Shown here piece after piece: positions 7,214-17,046 of a stretch of 64,000 nt of DNA (position 1 is its first letter; every line of letters starts with the position of its first letter). The notes under the pieces were generated by a model, which was given only the letters and a program-made list of their open reading frames with translations, did no database searches and was not told where the DNA came from. Made by a program: the position numbers and the translations under genes. Source of the stretch: Sulfitobacter sp. D7 (GTDB lineage Bacteria > Pseudomonadota > Alphaproteobacteria > Rhodobacterales > Rhodobacteraceae); assembly GCF_003611275.1 (NCBI RefSeq), contig NZ_CP020694.1, forward strand, positions 1,612,001 to 1,676,000, written 5' to 3'.

Positions 7214-10200
7214 ATGCGCGACCCATCCCCTTCCAGCCCCCCTGCGCCAGACGGCGAAGGGTCGTCCCGCCGCAGGCCGCGCCGCCGCGCGGGGATCGCA
7301 TTGGTTGTGGTGTTGGTGCTATTGGCGGCGCTGGCGACGGGGGCGGCGGTCTATTTCACCGGGCGTCCGATCCCCGCGCCGCTTTGGGTGCAAGAGCGGA
7401 TCGAGGCGCGGATCGCGACTGCGCTGCCGCAGGCGCGGGTGGATTTCGGCGCGATGGAATTCGTCGTCGACGAAGGCTGGCGGCCGCGCGTGCGGCTGCA
7501 AGATATCTTTGTCACCACCCCCGAAGGCGACGAGATCGTCAGTTTCAATGAGTTCAAGGCCAGCCTGTCGATGCGGTCACTGCTGCGCGGTGTGGCACAG
7601 CCGCGGGCGATTTCCCTTTCAGGCGTGGTGGCAAACCTGCGCCGGGGGGCGGATGGCCGGGTGAGCCTCTCTGCCGGGGCCGGGATCGCCCCGCCTGAGC
7701 GTGAGGCCGCGACCCTGCCGCAACTCATCGGTCAGATCGACGAGGTGCTGGCAGCACCCGCGCTCTCGGCCCTACGCTCGGTTGAGCTGCGCGCCCTGAC
7801 CCTGCGGTTCGAGGATGCCCGCGCGGGCCGGGCTTGGACCGGCGATGGCGGGCGGCTGCGCCTGTCGCGCAGCGGCGATCAGCTTGACCTGTCGGCCGAT
7901 CTTGCGGTGCTGAGCGGTGGGGCCGATGTGGCCACGCTCACCGCGAATTACAGCAGCCGCATCGGCCAGAATGCCGCGACCTTTGGTGTGACATTCGACG
8001 GGATCGATGCGCGCGACATCGCAGCACAGGGGCCTGCGTTTTCATGGCTAGAGGTGCTGCGCGCCAATATTTCGGGCGCGGTGCGCAGCGGGATCGACAG
8101 CGCGGGCCGCTTTGCGCCGATCAACGCATCGCTGCAAATCGGCAAAGGCGTGTTGCAGCCCAACTCACAGACCAAGCCGATCCCTTTTGATGGGGCGCAG
8201 AGCTACTTCAGCTATGACCCCGCGCGCCAGCTTTTGCGCTTTGACGAGATGTCACTCGACAGCCCTTGGGTGTCGGGCAACATCACCGGCACTTCGCAAC
8301 TGGGCGATGTCACGGGGGGCATTCCGGGGCGGATGGTGGGGCAGTTTTCCTTACGCGATCTGCGCGCCAATCCGGCGGAAGTCTACCCCGAGACGGTGGC
8401 CTTGGATCAGGCGGATATCGACTTTGAACTCAGCCTCAACCCGTTTCGCCTGAAACTGGGCCGTTTGGAGATCAGCGATCAGGGCCGTAGCCTGCGCCTT
8501 GATGGGGCGCTTGTGGCCGAGCCTGAGGGCTGGAACCTGTCGCTAGATGGGCGCATGGACAGGCTGAGCCCGGAGCGTCTGCTGGCGCTCTGGCCCGAGG
8601 GGGTGAAACCCAAGACCCGCAAATGGCTGGACGAGAACCTTCATTCAGGCCGGATGCGCAACCTTGATCTGGCGCTGCGCATGGCACCGGGGCAGGTGCC
8701 GCAGACCTATGTGGCCTTCGACTACGCCGGGGCCGAGGTGCGGTTTTTGAAAACCCTGCCGCATATCACCGACGGCAGCGGCCATATGAGCCTGCTCGAT
8801 AATCGTCTTGTCGTCACGGTGGACGCAGGCGAGGTGATCGCGCCGCAGGGCGGGGCGGTGACGCTGGATGGGTCGTCTTTCATCATCCCGGATGTGCGCG
8901 TGAAAGACGGCAGCCCTTCGGTGATCCGGCTCAATACCCGGTCAACCCTGACCGCCGCGCTGTCGCTGCTGAACCAGCCGCCGATGCGGGTGATGGACAA
9001 GGCCGGGCTGCCGGTGACGCTTGCGGATGGGGAGGCAGTGCTGAAGGGCACGCTGGCGCTGCCGTTGAAAAAGGGCGGCAAGCCCGAAGATGTGCGCTAT
9101 CACTTCGCGGGGGATTTGCTGTCGCTTTCGACCGATACGCTGGTCAAGAACCGCAGCCTTCAGGCCAGCAAACTGGCCATCACCGCCAGCAATGATCGGA
9201 TCACCATCGGCGGCGAAGGACGTATCGATGGCGTGGGTTTCGACGGGGAATGGTCGCAGGCGATTGCGCCCGGCTCTGACGAAAGCAGGCTGACTGCCCA
9301 AGTGGCGCTGACTCCTGCCGGGCTCGAAGCTTTTGGCGTCGCACTGCCCCCCGGCAGCCTTCGCGGGGAGAGCAGCGGACAGATTGCGGTGGACCTCAAG
9401 AAAGGCGCGGCACCGCGGTTTTCACTGCGAAGCGATTTGGCGGGCTTGGGCGTTTCCGTGCCTCAGCTATCGTGGTCCAAAGCACCGGCGACCAAAGGCG
9501 AATTGCGGCTGGCCGGACGGTTGGGCGAGACGCCGAACATCGACGCCTTTCAACTGAACGCGCCGGGGCTGCGGGTGGCAGGCTCCATCGACCTGAAACC
9601 CGGCGGCGCGTTGGACCGCGTGCGGATCGACCGGCTGCGGCGCGGCGACTGGCTTGATATCCCCGTGCAACTGATCGGGCGTGGCAAGGGCAATCCGGTG
9701 CAGGTGGTGCTGGGCGGCGGCACGCTGGACATGCGCCGGGCGGAGTTTGGCGGGGCCGGGGGGCAAGCCGGACCGCCGATGCGCGTGGCGCTGGACCGGT
9801 TGCAGATCACCGATACGATTTACCTCACGAACCTTGCAGGCACCTTTGACACGGCCAAGGGGATGGACGGATCCTTTACCGCGCGGCTCAACGGCGGCAC
9901 GCCTGTGCAAGGGCGTGTCCTGCCCCAAGGCGGGCGCAGCGCGGTGCGCGTGGTCTCGGATGATGCGGGCGGGATACTGCGCTCGGCCGGGCTGGTGAAA
10001 CAGGTCGTCGGGGGCAATCTGTCGCTTACCCTGCTGCCTGTCGGGTCAGGCGGGGCCTTTGATGGGCAGCTTGAGGTCAGCAATGTCGCCATTCAAGACG
10101 CGCCCGGGATCGCGGCGCTGGTGAATGCCATTTCGGTCGTGGGGTTGATCAACGAACTCAACGGCGATGGCATTTACTTTGACGATGTGGAGGCGAAGTT

Positions 10201-10555
10201 TCGCCTGACCCCGAACCGCCTGACCCTGACCGAGGCCAGCGCCGTGGGCGCGTCCTTGGGGCTGTCGATGGATGGGGTCTATGCGCTCGACAGTGGGTTG
10301 ATCGACATGCAGGGCGTGATCTCTCCGGTCTACATGTTCAACGGGATCGGGTCGCTGTTCACCCGCAAGGGCGAGGGGCTGATCGGGTTCAACTACCGTC
10401 TGACCGGTGCCGCGAAAGAGCCGAGCGTCTCGGTCAATCCGCTCTCGGCGCTCACGCCCGGCATGTTCCGCGAGTTGTTCCGCCGCCCGCCCCCAACACC
10501 CCCGGCGGTGCAGGGCCAAGCGAATCCGGTTGCCCGGGTGCCAGAGGACCGCTAA
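7214..10555 (+). CDS. Giant AsmA/YhdP-like envelope protein
   Basis: The 1113-residue product has a basic cytoplasmic N-terminus, one transmembrane helix (about 28-50) and a very long periplasmic region rich in beta-strands. It matches the DUF3971/AsmA-like C-terminal architecture, for example GDVTGGIPGRMVGQFSLRDL in the middle and a C-terminal part ending in FNYRLTGAAKEPSVSVNPLSALTPGMF. Proteins of this group (YhdP, TamB, AsmA) span the periplasm and are thought to move phospholipids to the outer membrane. It stands alone, divergent from bcp, and is followed after 44 bp by queA. The assignment is at family level. Confidence 0.85.
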   Translation: MRDPSPSSPPAPDGEGSSRRRPRRRAGIALVVVLVLLAALATGAAVYFTGRPIPAPLWVQERIEARIATALPQARVDFGAMEFVVDEGWRPRVRLQDIFVTTPEGDEIVSFNEFKASLSMRSLLRGVAQPRAISLSGVVANLRRGADGRVSLSAGAGIAPPEREAATLPQLIGQIDEVLAAPALSALRSVELRALTLRFEDARAGRAWTGDGGRLRLSRSGDQLDLSADLAVLSGGADVATLTANYSSRIGQNAATFGVTFDGIDARDIAAQGPAFSWLEVLRANISGAVRSGIDSAGRFAPINASLQIGKGVLQPNSQTKPIPFDGAQSYFSYDPARQLLRFDEMSLDSPWVSGNITGTSQLGDVTGGIPGRMVGQFSLRDLRANPAEVYPETVALDQADIDFELSLNPFRLKLGRLEISDQGRSLRLDGALVAEPEGWNLSLDGRMDRLSPERLLALWPEGVKPKTRKWLDENLHSGRMRNLDLALRMAPGQVPQTYVAFDYAGAEVRFLKTLPHITDGSGHMSLLDNRLVVTVDAGEVIAPQGGAVTLDGSSFIIPDVRVKDGSPSVIRLNTRSTLTAALSLLNQPPMRVMDKAGLPVTLADGEAVLKGTLALPLKKGGKPEDVRYHFAGDLLSLSTDTLVKNRSLQASKLAITASNDRITIGGEGRIDGVGFDGEWSQAIAPGSDESRLTAQVALTPAGLEAFGVALPPGSLRGESSGQIAVDLKKGAAPRFSLRSDLAGLGVSVPQLSWSKAPATKGELRLAGRLGETPNIDAFQLNAPGLRVAGSIDLKPGGALDRVRIDRLRRGDWLDIPVQLIGRGKGNPVQVVLGGGTLDMRRAEFGGAGGQAGPPMRVALDRLQITDTIYLTNLAGTFDTAKGMDGSFTARLNGGTPVQGRVLPQGGRSAVRVVSDDAGGILRSAGLVKQVVGGNLSLTLLPVGSGGAFDGQLEVSNVAIQDAPGIAALVNAISVVGLINELNGDGIYFDDVEAKFRLTPNRLTLTEASAVGASLGLSMDGVYALDSGLIDMQGVISPVYMFNGIGSLFTRKGEGLIGFNYRLTGAAKEPSVSVNPLSALTPGMFRELFRRPPPTPPAVQGQANPVARVPEDR

Positions 10556-10599
10556 GCGCCGGGCGACCTATGCTGCCAGACCAATAGGAACGCCGACCG

Positions 10600-11664
10600 A
10601 TGAAGCTCTCCGATTTCGATTTCGACCTGCCCGAGGAATTGATTGCCACGCGCCCCGCCAATCCGCGCGGCTCCGCCCGGTTGCTGGTGGCCGCGGGGGA
10701 TCAGTTGCATGACCGCCGCGTGACCGACCTGACAGACTGGCTGCGCCCCGGCGACCGTTTGGTGCTGAACGACACCCGCGTGATCCCGGCGCGGCTTTCT
10801 GGGCTGCGCCACCGTGCCTCGGCCCAAGGGGCGGTGCAGGCCAAAATCGAAGTCACGCTTTTAGAGCCACGCGGCGATGGCACGTGGTCGGCGTTGATCA
10901 AACCCCTGCGCAAGCTGAAAATCGGCGAAGAAGTCGTCTTTTCCGACGATCTGCGCGCCACGCTTGAGGCGGTGGAAGACGGGCAAGGGCATCTGCGGTT
11001 CAACTGCACAGGTGATGATTTCGATGCTGCGCTGAACGCGGCCGGGGCCATGCCGCTGCCGCCCTATATCGCCGCAAAGCGCGCGGCTGACGCGCAGGAT
11101 ATGACGGATTACCAAACCGTCTTTGCCCGCCACGCAGGCGCGGTCGCGGCCCCCACGGCCTCGCTGCATTTCGACGAAGCGCTGCTCGGGGCGCTGGCGG
11201 CTAAGGGGGTCACCTTTAGCCATGTCACCCTGCATGTCGGGGCGGGCACCTTCCTGCCGGTCAAGGTCGATGACATTTCCGAGCACAAAATGCACGCCGA
11301 ATGGGGCCGGGTGAGCGCCGAGGCCGCCAAAGAGATCACCGCCACCCGTGCCGCCGGAGGGCGCGTGATCCCCGTGGGCACCACCGCGCTGCGCCTGATC
11401 GAAACAGCGGCGCGCGGCGGGCAGATCGCGGCGTGGGAAGGGGATACCGATATTTTCATCACGCCGGGGTTCGACTTCAATGTGACCGATGGGCTGATGA
11501 CGAATTTTCACCTGCCCAAATCCACGCTGATGATGCTGGTCTCGGCCCTGATGGGCGTGCAGCAGGTAAAAGACATTTATGCCCATGCCATCGCCGAAAA
11601 ATACCGTTTCTTTTCATACGGCGATTCCTCTCTTCTGCTGCCTGAGGCGCAAAAACCCGCTTGA
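10600..11664 (+). CDS. queA: S-adenosylmethionine:tRNA ribosyltransferase-isomerase
   Basis: QueA transfers the ribosyl part of SAM to 7-aminomethyl-7-deazaguanine in tRNA, giving epoxyqueuosine. The 354-residue product has the N-terminal [12 protein letters not shown] block, [14 protein letters not shown] motif ([14 protein letters not shown]), the central [14 protein letters not shown] motif and the C-terminal [16 protein letters not shown] motif. The length is normal for the family. It follows the AsmA-like gene after 44 bp. tgt is not next to it on the right, where an MFS gene begins 72 bp downstream. Confidence 0.96.
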   Translation: MKLSDFDFDLPEELIATRPANPRGSARLLVAAGDQLHDRRVTDLTDWLRPGDRLVLNDTRVIPARLSGLRHRASAQGAVQAKIEVTLLEPRGDGTWSALIKPLRKLKIGEEVVFSDDLRATLEAVEDGQGHLRFNCTGDDFDAALNAAGAMPLPPYIAAKRAADAQDMTDYQTVFARHAGAVAAPTASLHFDEALLGALAAKGVTFSHVTLHVGAGTFLPVKVDDISEHKMHAEWGRVSAEAAKEITATRAAGGRVIPVGTTALRLIETAARGGQIAAWEGDTDIFITPGFDFNVTDGLMTNFHLPKSTLMMLVSALMGVQQVKDIYAHAIAEKYRFFSYGDSSLLLPEAQKPA

Positions 11665-11736
11665 ATGTCGTTCTAGGGGGTGACTAGCCTGCGATTGCCG
11701 TCCATGGGAGGGCTTGGGCGAACAAGGAATTGACCG

Positions 11737-13071
11737 ATGATTCAAGTGGTTTCAAGCGCATGGGCGCTATTGCTGGGCATGTGCCTGTTGATGGTCGGCA
11801 ACGGCATGCAGGGCACTTTGCTGGGTATTCGCGGCGGCATCGAAGGGTTTTCGACCCTGCAAATGTCGATCGTCATGTCGGCTTACTTCGTCGGTTTTTT
11901 AGGCGGGTCGCGGATGGCGCCGGGGATGATCCGGCGTGTGGGCCACGTGCGGGTCTTTGCGGCGCTGGCCTCGCTGATCTCGGCGGTGATGATCCTCTAC
12001 CCGACATTCCCCAATACCATCGTCTGGTCGCTGGGCCGGGTGCTGATCGGCTTTTGTTTCTCGGCTGTTTACGTGACCGCTGAAAGCTGGCTCAACAATG
12101 CCGCCACCAACGAGAACCGGGGGCAGGCGCTTTCGGCCTATATGATCGTGCAAACACTCGGCATCGTCATCGCCCAAGCGCTGTTGCTGACGGCTGACCC
12201 GTCGGGCTTTGTGCTCTTTGTCATTCCTTCGGTTTTGGTGAGCATCGCGGTCACGCCGATCCTGCTGTCGATCAGCCCCACACCGCCCTTCGGCACCACC
12301 AAACCGATGAGCTTGAGCACCCTGATGGAGACCTCTCCGCTCGGCTGTGTCGGCATGTTCCTTTTGGGCGGTGTTTTCTCGGCGCAGTTCGGGATGGCGG
12401 CGGTTTACGGTGCCGAGGCAGGGCTGAGCGTCGCGCAGATCTCACTTTTCGTGGCGGCCTTCTTTGTCGGTTCGGTGATCCTGCAATATCCCATCGGCTG
12501 GATTTCTGACCGGATGGACCGACGCAGCCTGATCGTCATCACCGCGCTGATCGGTGGCGCGGGCTCCATGGTCGGCATGATGCTGGGGCATATTTTCCCG
12601 ATCTTGCTCGCCACGGCCTTTGTTGTGGGCGGCATGTCGAACCCGCTTTACTCGCTGATCATGGCCCATACCAACGATTTCCTCGAACAAGAGGATATGG
12701 CCGCGGCCTCGGGTGGGATGTTGTTTATCAACGGCTTAGGTGCCGTCCTCGGCCCGGTGATTACCGGTTGGATGATGGGCACGGCTCTGGGGCCGGGGGG
12801 CTTTTACCTCTTTACCGCCGTGCTCTTTGCCGCGCTGGCCGGCTATGCTTCCTACCGTAAGACGCAGCGTGCTGCGGTTCCGGTGGACGAAACGGGCAAC
12901 TACGTGCCGATTTACCCCTCTGCCACCGCTGTGGCCGTGGAAATCGCGCAAGAGTATGCCATTGAATCGGAACAGGAAGCCGCCGAAGAAGCTGCCCAAG
13001 AAAACGCCGAAGCTGACAAAAACGCCCCTGATAGCGATAACGATGTCGCGGATGACATAAAACGTGACTAG
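11737..13071 (+). CDS. MFS transporter (YcaD-like) with acidic C-terminal tail
   Basis: The 444-residue inner-membrane protein has about twelve hydrophobic segments and opens with an MFS fold (LLMVGNGMQGTLLGIRGG). After the last helix (about residue 372) it carries a tail of roughly 70 residues, very rich in Glu, Ala and Asp (EQEAAEEAAQENAEADKN), predicted cytoplasmic. AAGGA lies 8 bp before the ATG. It resembles the YcaD group, whose substrate is unknown to me. A DUF924 gene and lpdA follow in the same direction. Confidence 0.85.
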   Translation: MIQVVSSAWALLLGMCLLMVGNGMQGTLLGIRGGIEGFSTLQMSIVMSAYFVGFLGGSRMAPGMIRRVGHVRVFAALASLISAVMILYPTFPNTIVWSLGRVLIGFCFSAVYVTAESWLNNAATNENRGQALSAYMIVQTLGIVIAQALLLTADPSGFVLFVIPSVLVSIAVTPILLSISPTPPFGTTKPMSLSTLMETSPLGCVGMFLLGGVFSAQFGMAAVYGAEAGLSVAQISLFVAAFFVGSVILQYPIGWISDRMDRRSLIVITALIGGAGSMVGMMLGHIFPILLATAFVVGGMSNPLYSLIMAHTNDFLEQEDMAAASGGMLFINGLGAVLGPVITGWMMGTALGPGGFYLFTAVLFAALAGYASYRKTQRAAVPVDETGNYVPIYPSATAVAVEIAQEYAIESEQEAAEEAAQENAEADKNAPDSDNDVADDIKRD

Positions 13072-13136
13072 GCTTTTGGGGTAAGACGTTCTTAACTTTA
13101 ACGAAACGCCCAGATGACGGCAAAGGAGTGTGCGGG

Positions 13137-13736
13137 ATGGCTGCCACAAATGCAGAACCCCAAGATGTACTGAATTTCTGGCTCAAGGACGTGGGTCCGG
13201 CGGGATGGTACAATAGTTCCGATGCGCTGGACGCCGAGATCCGCAGCCGTTTCGAGGGGCTCTGGAGTGAGGCAGAGGCGGGCAAGCTGAACCATTGGCT
13301 GACCAATCCTACCGACGCGCTGGCCTTTTTGATCGTGACCGATCAATTCCCGCGCAATATGTTCCGCGATACCGGCAAGGCATTTGCCAGCGATCGTATC
13401 GCGCTCGCGGCCGCGAAGCTGGGGATCGAGAAGGGCTGGGACATGCGCGTGGAAGCGCCCGAGCGGCAGTTTTTCTACCTGCCGCTGATGCATTCAGAGA
13501 ACCTCTGCGATCAGGACCGTTGCGTGCGTTTGATGTGCGAACGGATGCCGGAAAGCAATGGCAGCAACCTGCTGCACGCCCGCGCGCACCGCGAAGTGAT
13601 CCGTCAGTTTGGCCGCTTTCCCTACCGAAACGCGGCGCTGTCGCGCAGTTTCACCGCGCAGGAGACCTCTTATATCGACGAGGGCGGATATGGCCGGACC
13701 GTCAAACAGCTGCGTGAAAATCTGCAAGCGGCCTGA
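13137..13736 (+). CDS. DUF924 family protein
   Basis: I choose the ATG at 13137 because AAGGAG is 9 bp upstream; a GTG at 13128 would overlap that element. The 199-residue predicted soluble, helical protein matches DUF924 through DVLNFWLKD, a DQFPRNMFR block, and a C-terminal ARAHREVIRQFGRFPYRN stretch. The fold is TPR-like in known structures, as I recall, but no function is established. It lies between an MFS gene and lpdA. Confidence 0.85.
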   Translation: MAATNAEPQDVLNFWLKDVGPAGWYNSSDALDAEIRSRFEGLWSEAEAGKLNHWLTNPTDALAFLIVTDQFPRNMFRDTGKAFASDRIALAAAKLGIEKGWDMRVEAPERQFFYLPLMHSENLCDQDRCVRLMCERMPESNGSNLLHARAHREVIRQFGRFPYRNAALSRSFTAQETSYIDEGGYGRTVKQLRENLQAA

Positions 13737-13775
13737 GCTTCGGCAGGGCAGGGTAAATTCGCGTGGTTGTGGCGA

Positions 13776-13811
13776 TTGCAAATATGGTTTAGCGGTAAAC
13801 TATATTTGCAA
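13776..13811. promoter_or_regulatory. 36-bp nested palindrome in the lpdA promoter region
   Basis: TTGCAAATATGGTTTA (13776-13791) and TAAACTATATTTGCAA (13796-13811) form an inverted repeat around GCGG with a single G/T mismatch. It ends 22 bp before the lpdA start. The centre, GTTTAGCGGTAAAC, looks like a LacI-family operator and recurs at gap/DUF808; the outer arms are TTGCAAA and TTTGCAA half-sites. There is no T-run after it, so an operator is more likely than a terminator. Confidence 0.6.
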
Positions 13812-13833
13812 ACCCTAACGCGAGGTCCTTGCC

Positions 13834-15228
13834 ATGGCTGCCAAATCCTTTGATCTGATCGTGATCGGTGCGGGGCCGGGCGGCTATGTCGCCGCCATCC
13901 GTGGCGCACAGCTAGGCCTGAAGGTCGCGGTTGTTGAGCGAGAAAATCTGGGCGGCATCTGCCTCAACTGGGGCTGTATCCCCACCAAGGCGCTGCTGCG
14001 CTCTGCCGAAGTGTTTCACCTGATGCACCGCGCCAAGGACTTTGGTCTGGCAGCGGATAAGATCGACTATGATCTCGAAGCGGTGGTCAAACGCTCGCGT
14101 GGCGTCGCCAAGCAGATGGAAGGCGGGGTCAAACATCTGCTGAAGAAGAACAAGGTCGACGTCTTCATGGGCGAAGCCTCGATCCCGGCAAAGGGCAAGG
14201 TCTCTGTCAAAACTGACAAGGGCAGCGAAGAGTTGACGGCCAAGAATATCGTTCTGGCAACCGGCGCCCGCGCCCGCGAACTGCCGGGGCTCGAGGCGGA
14301 TGGCAAGCGCGTCTGGACCTACCGCCACGCCTTGCAGCCCGTCCATGATCCCAAGAAGCTGCTGGTCATCGGCTCCGGCGCCATCGGGATCGAATTCGCC
14401 AGCTTCTACAACACACTCGGCGCTGACACGACCGTGGTCGAGGTGATGGACCGTGTTCTGCCAGTAGAAGATGAAGAAATCTCTAAATTCGCCAAGAAGG
14501 CGTTTGAGAAGCAGGGCATGACCATCATGCAAAAGGCCACGGTCAAGAAACTCGACCGTGCGGACGACAAGGTTACCGCCCATATCGAACGTGACGGCAA
14601 AGTCGAAAAGCTTGAGTTCGACACCGTGATCTCTGCGGTTGGCATTGTCGGCAATACCGAAGCTCTGGGCCTGGAAGAACTTGGCGTCAAAGTTGACCGG
14701 ACCCATGTGGTGACGGACAAATATTGCCGCACTGGTGTCGACGGGCTCTATGCCATCGGCGACATCGCTGGTGCGCCGTGGCTTGCGCATAAAGCGAGCC
14801 ATGAAGGGGTGATGGTGGCCGAACTCATCGCGGGCCAGAAACCACATCCCGTCAAACCCGAAAGCATCGCCGGTTGCACCTATTGCCACCCGCAGGTCGC
14901 CTCTGTCGGCCTGACCGAGGCGAAGGCCAAAGAGCAAGGCTATGACATCAAGGTTGGTCGCTTCCCCTTTATCGGCAATGGCAAGGCCGTGGCCTTGGGG
15001 GAGCCGGAAGGGCTGGTGAAAACCATCTTTGATGCCAAAACTGGCGAACTTCTGGGCGCGCATATGGTCGGGGCCGAGGTGACCGAGCTGATCCAAGGCT
15101 ACGTCGTGGGCCGCCAGTTGGAGACCACCGAAGAAGACCTGATGAACACCGTCTTCCCGCATCCAACACTCAGCGAGATGATGCACGAATCCGTGCTCGA
15201 CGCCTTTGACCGCGTGATCCACATGTAA
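13834..15228 (+). CDS. lpdA: Dihydrolipoyl dehydrogenase (E3)
   Basis: E3 reoxidises dihydrolipoamide on pyruvate, 2-oxoglutarate, branched-chain or glycine-cleavage complexes, passing electrons through FAD to NAD+. The 464-residue protein has the FAD motif IGAGPGGYVAA, the redox disulfide in GICLNWGCIP (C43, C48), the NAD motif VIGSGAIGIEFA, a second FAD motif GLYAIGDIAG, and the catalytic HPHPTLSEMMHE near the C-terminus. No E1/E2 genes flank it, so it may serve several complexes, including the branched-chain one feeding the valine genes downstream. Control by the palindrome just upstream is likely. Confidence 0.96.
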   Translation: MAAKSFDLIVIGAGPGGYVAAIRGAQLGLKVAVVERENLGGICLNWGCIPTKALLRSAEVFHLMHRAKDFGLAADKIDYDLEAVVKRSRGVAKQMEGGVKHLLKKNKVDVFMGEASIPAKGKVSVKTDKGSEELTAKNIVLATGARARELPGLEADGKRVWTYRHALQPVHDPKKLLVIGSGAIGIEFASFYNTLGADTTVVEVMDRVLPVEDEEISKFAKKAFEKQGMTIMQKATVKKLDRADDKVTAHIERDGKVEKLEFDTVISAVGIVGNTEALGLEELGVKVDRTHVVTDKYCRTGVDGLYAIGDIAGAPWLAHKASHEGVMVAELIAGQKPHPVKPESIAGCTYCHPQVASVGLTEAKAKEQGYDIKVGRFPFIGNGKAVALGEPEGLVKTIFDAKTGELLGAHMVGAEVTELIQGYVVGRQLETTEEDLMNTVFPHPTLSEMMHESVLDAFDRVIHM

Positions 15229-15232
15229 CGCG

Positions 15233-15269
15233 GGCGGGGCAGGGTGCATTGACCGCGCCTCGCCCCGCC
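15233..15269. terminator. Possible hairpin after lpdA
   Basis: GGCGGGGC (15233-15240) can pair with GCCCCGCC (15262-15269) across a 21-base loop, just after the lpdA stop. The loop is long and no T-run follows, so termination is only possible. Confidence 0.3.
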
Positions 15270-15300
15270 GCAATTTGGCCAATCCGTCGGGAGCCATGTC

Positions 15301-15864
15301 GTGGTCAGCCTTAACCGTGTCGTCATGCACCGCAGCAGCCGTCGGCTGATTGGCCGTTTGAACCCGGCGACGCTGGATGCCGCCGAAATCTCTGGCAGGT
15401 TCGGTAAGCGCTTCGCATTCAAGAGCTATATCCAGTTTGGCTACCCGGCTTATGACATCTGCGCAGGTCCATTTACCGACCCCGAAATCAGTGCCGTGCG
15501 GCAGTTTGATCTGATCCTCGCCAATCAGGTCTGGGAGCATCTTGACCGGCCTTATACGTCGCTGGCCCATGTGCAACAGATGCTCAGAGCGGGCGGGTAT
15601 TTCTGGATCGCTGTTCCGTTTTTCATCCCCTTTCATGCGGCCCCCAATGACAATTCGCGCTGGTCCGCACGGGGGCTGAAGAACTTGCTGATCGAAGCCG
15701 GCTTCGACGAGAGCCGGGTCATCGCGCGACAATGGGGTAACCGTGCCGCCGCCGCCCGCAATCTTGAACCCGACTGGCCGCCGCGTTTCGATAAAAACAC
15801 GGATGACCTGACTAACGATCCCGAAATGCCGCTTTGCGCTTGGGCGCTGGCCCAGAAGAACTGA
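15301..15864 (+). CDS. Class I SAM-dependent methyltransferase-like protein
   Basis: GGGAG seven bases upstream supports the GTG at 15301. The 187-residue soluble protein keeps the later methyltransferase motifs (FDLILANQVWEHL, MLRAGGYFWIAVPF) and SRWSARGLKNLLIEAGF. The usual glycine-rich SAM loop is replaced by a diverged stretch (AAEISGRFG). I recall a family with this same layout, so it is probably intact rather than truncated. The substrate is unknown. The stop is 6 bp from the next MFS gene, suggesting the two work together. Confidence 0.7.
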   Translation: MVSLNRVVMHRSSRRLIGRLNPATLDAAEISGRFGKRFAFKSYIQFGYPAYDICAGPFTDPEISAVRQFDLILANQVWEHLDRPYTSLAHVQQMLRAGGYFWIAVPFFIPFHAAPNDNSRWSARGLKNLLIEAGFDESRVIARQWGNRAAAARNLEPDWPPRFDKNTDDLTNDPEMPLCAWALAQKN

Positions 15865-15870
15865 GAGCTA

Positions 15871-17046
15871 ATGGCTGACCAAACCTCCTTTCCGCGCGTG
15901 TTCGCGCTTTGGGCCGCGGGCCTGGGGGCGGCGGCGCAATATGGGAAGATGAGCGTCATCTTCGACCTGCTTCCAAAGATTTATCCGCAGGCCGGAGCGT
16001 CGCTGGGCTTCTTGGTTTCAATGGTGGGCGGTGTCGGTATCCTCCTTGGCGTTGTGGCGGGGCTGGTGGTCGCCCGTATCCGCTACCGTCGCGCGCTGCT
16101 ATTTGCCCTGTGGCTTGGCGCGGCTGTATCGGCTTTTCAGGCAGTGCTGCCGGATTTCGGTTGGATGCTGGCCAGCCGCGTGGTCGAAGGGCTGTCGCAT
16201 CTGGCCATCGTCGTTGCTGCGCCGACGTTGATTGCGCAACTCAGTACCGTGAAGGACCGTGGGTTTACCCTGACCCTCTGGGGCACCTTCTTTGGCGTGG
16301 CTTTCGCGATCCTGACCCTCATAGGCCGCCCGCTTGCGCTGACATGGGGCGTGCCTGCGCTTTTCGCCGTCCACGCGCTCTATATGGCGGGCTGTGCGCT
16401 GGTGCTTTCCGGCAGTTTACGCAGCCTGCCGGACGAGGGCCCTCAGCCGCCATTCTCTTTGCCGCAGATACTGCGTGATCACCTCGCGATCTACCGCTCT
16501 CCCTTCCTTTCCGCCCCGGCGGCGGGTTGGCTGTTCTATACATTCAGTTTCGTTTCCATCCTCACTGTCTTGCCGCCCTACCTCCCGGAAGCATGGCGCG
16601 CGCCCACCATGGCGGCCATGCCGCTGACCAGCATCGCGGTCTCGATGACCATCGGCGTCGCGTTGCTCCGCCGTCTACCGGCGGTCTCTGTTGTGCAAAC
16701 TGGTTTTGCCCTTTCCGCCCTTTCTATGCTTTGGCTCTGGCTCGCGCCCGGCGCGCCCTTGGCCTGTTTGGCACTGGCTGGGGCCATGGGGCTGATTCAA
16801 GGCGCAAGTTTTACCGCGGTCGCGCAACTCAACAGCGGCCCCGCCGCGCAGGCGCAGGCAAACGGCGCAGTGGCGCAGATGGGGAACCTTGGAAACAGCC
16901 TTGGCACACCTGTTATGGCATTTGGCTTGGCGAGCTTTGGCGGCGCGGCCTTGCCGTTATTGGCGGGTGGGGCCTTTGTTATGGGGCTGGTGGCACATCT
17001 CCTCCTTGGTGCGGCCCGACGTCGCAGTCGGTGCGTTCCTGTTTAG
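15871..17046 (+). CDS. MFS transporter
   Basis: The 391-residue protein has about twelve hydrophobic segments typical of a major facilitator carrier, with an arginine-containing loop (VVARIRYRRALL) between helices 2 and 3. It starts 6 bp after the methyltransferase gene, so it is probably translationally coupled. The substrate cannot be read from the sequence. The last codons overlap the LexA-like box of uvrA. Confidence 0.85.
   Translation: MADQTSFPRVFALWAAGLGAAAQYGKMSVIFDLLPKIYPQAGASLGFLVSMVGGVGILLGVVAGLVVARIRYRRALLFALWLGAAVSAFQAVLPDFGWMLASRVVEGLSHLAIVVAAPTLIAQLSTVKDRGFTLTLWGTFFGVAFAILTLIGRPLALTWGVPALFAVHALYMAGCALVLSGSLRSLPDEGPQPPFSLPQILRDHLAIYRSPFLSAPAAGWLFYTFSFVSILTVLPPYLPEAWRAPTMAAMPLTSIAVSMTIGVALLRRLPAVSVVQTGFALSALSMLWLWLAPGAPLACLALAGAMGLIQGASFTAVAQLNSGPAAQAQANGAVAQMGNLGNSLGTPVMAFGLASFGGAALPLLAGGAFVMGLVAHLLLGAARRRSRCVPV

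Noticed and set aside
13912..15732. A 606-codon open frame on the minus strand opposite lpdA
   Set aside because: It mirrors lpdA and the start of the next gene, has shadow-type composition and no family motif. High GC commonly creates such frames.
15301..15864. Methyltransferase gene as a truncated pseudogene
   Set aside because: The SAM loop is diverged, but length, start signal and spacing to the next gene look intact, and I recall a family with this layout.
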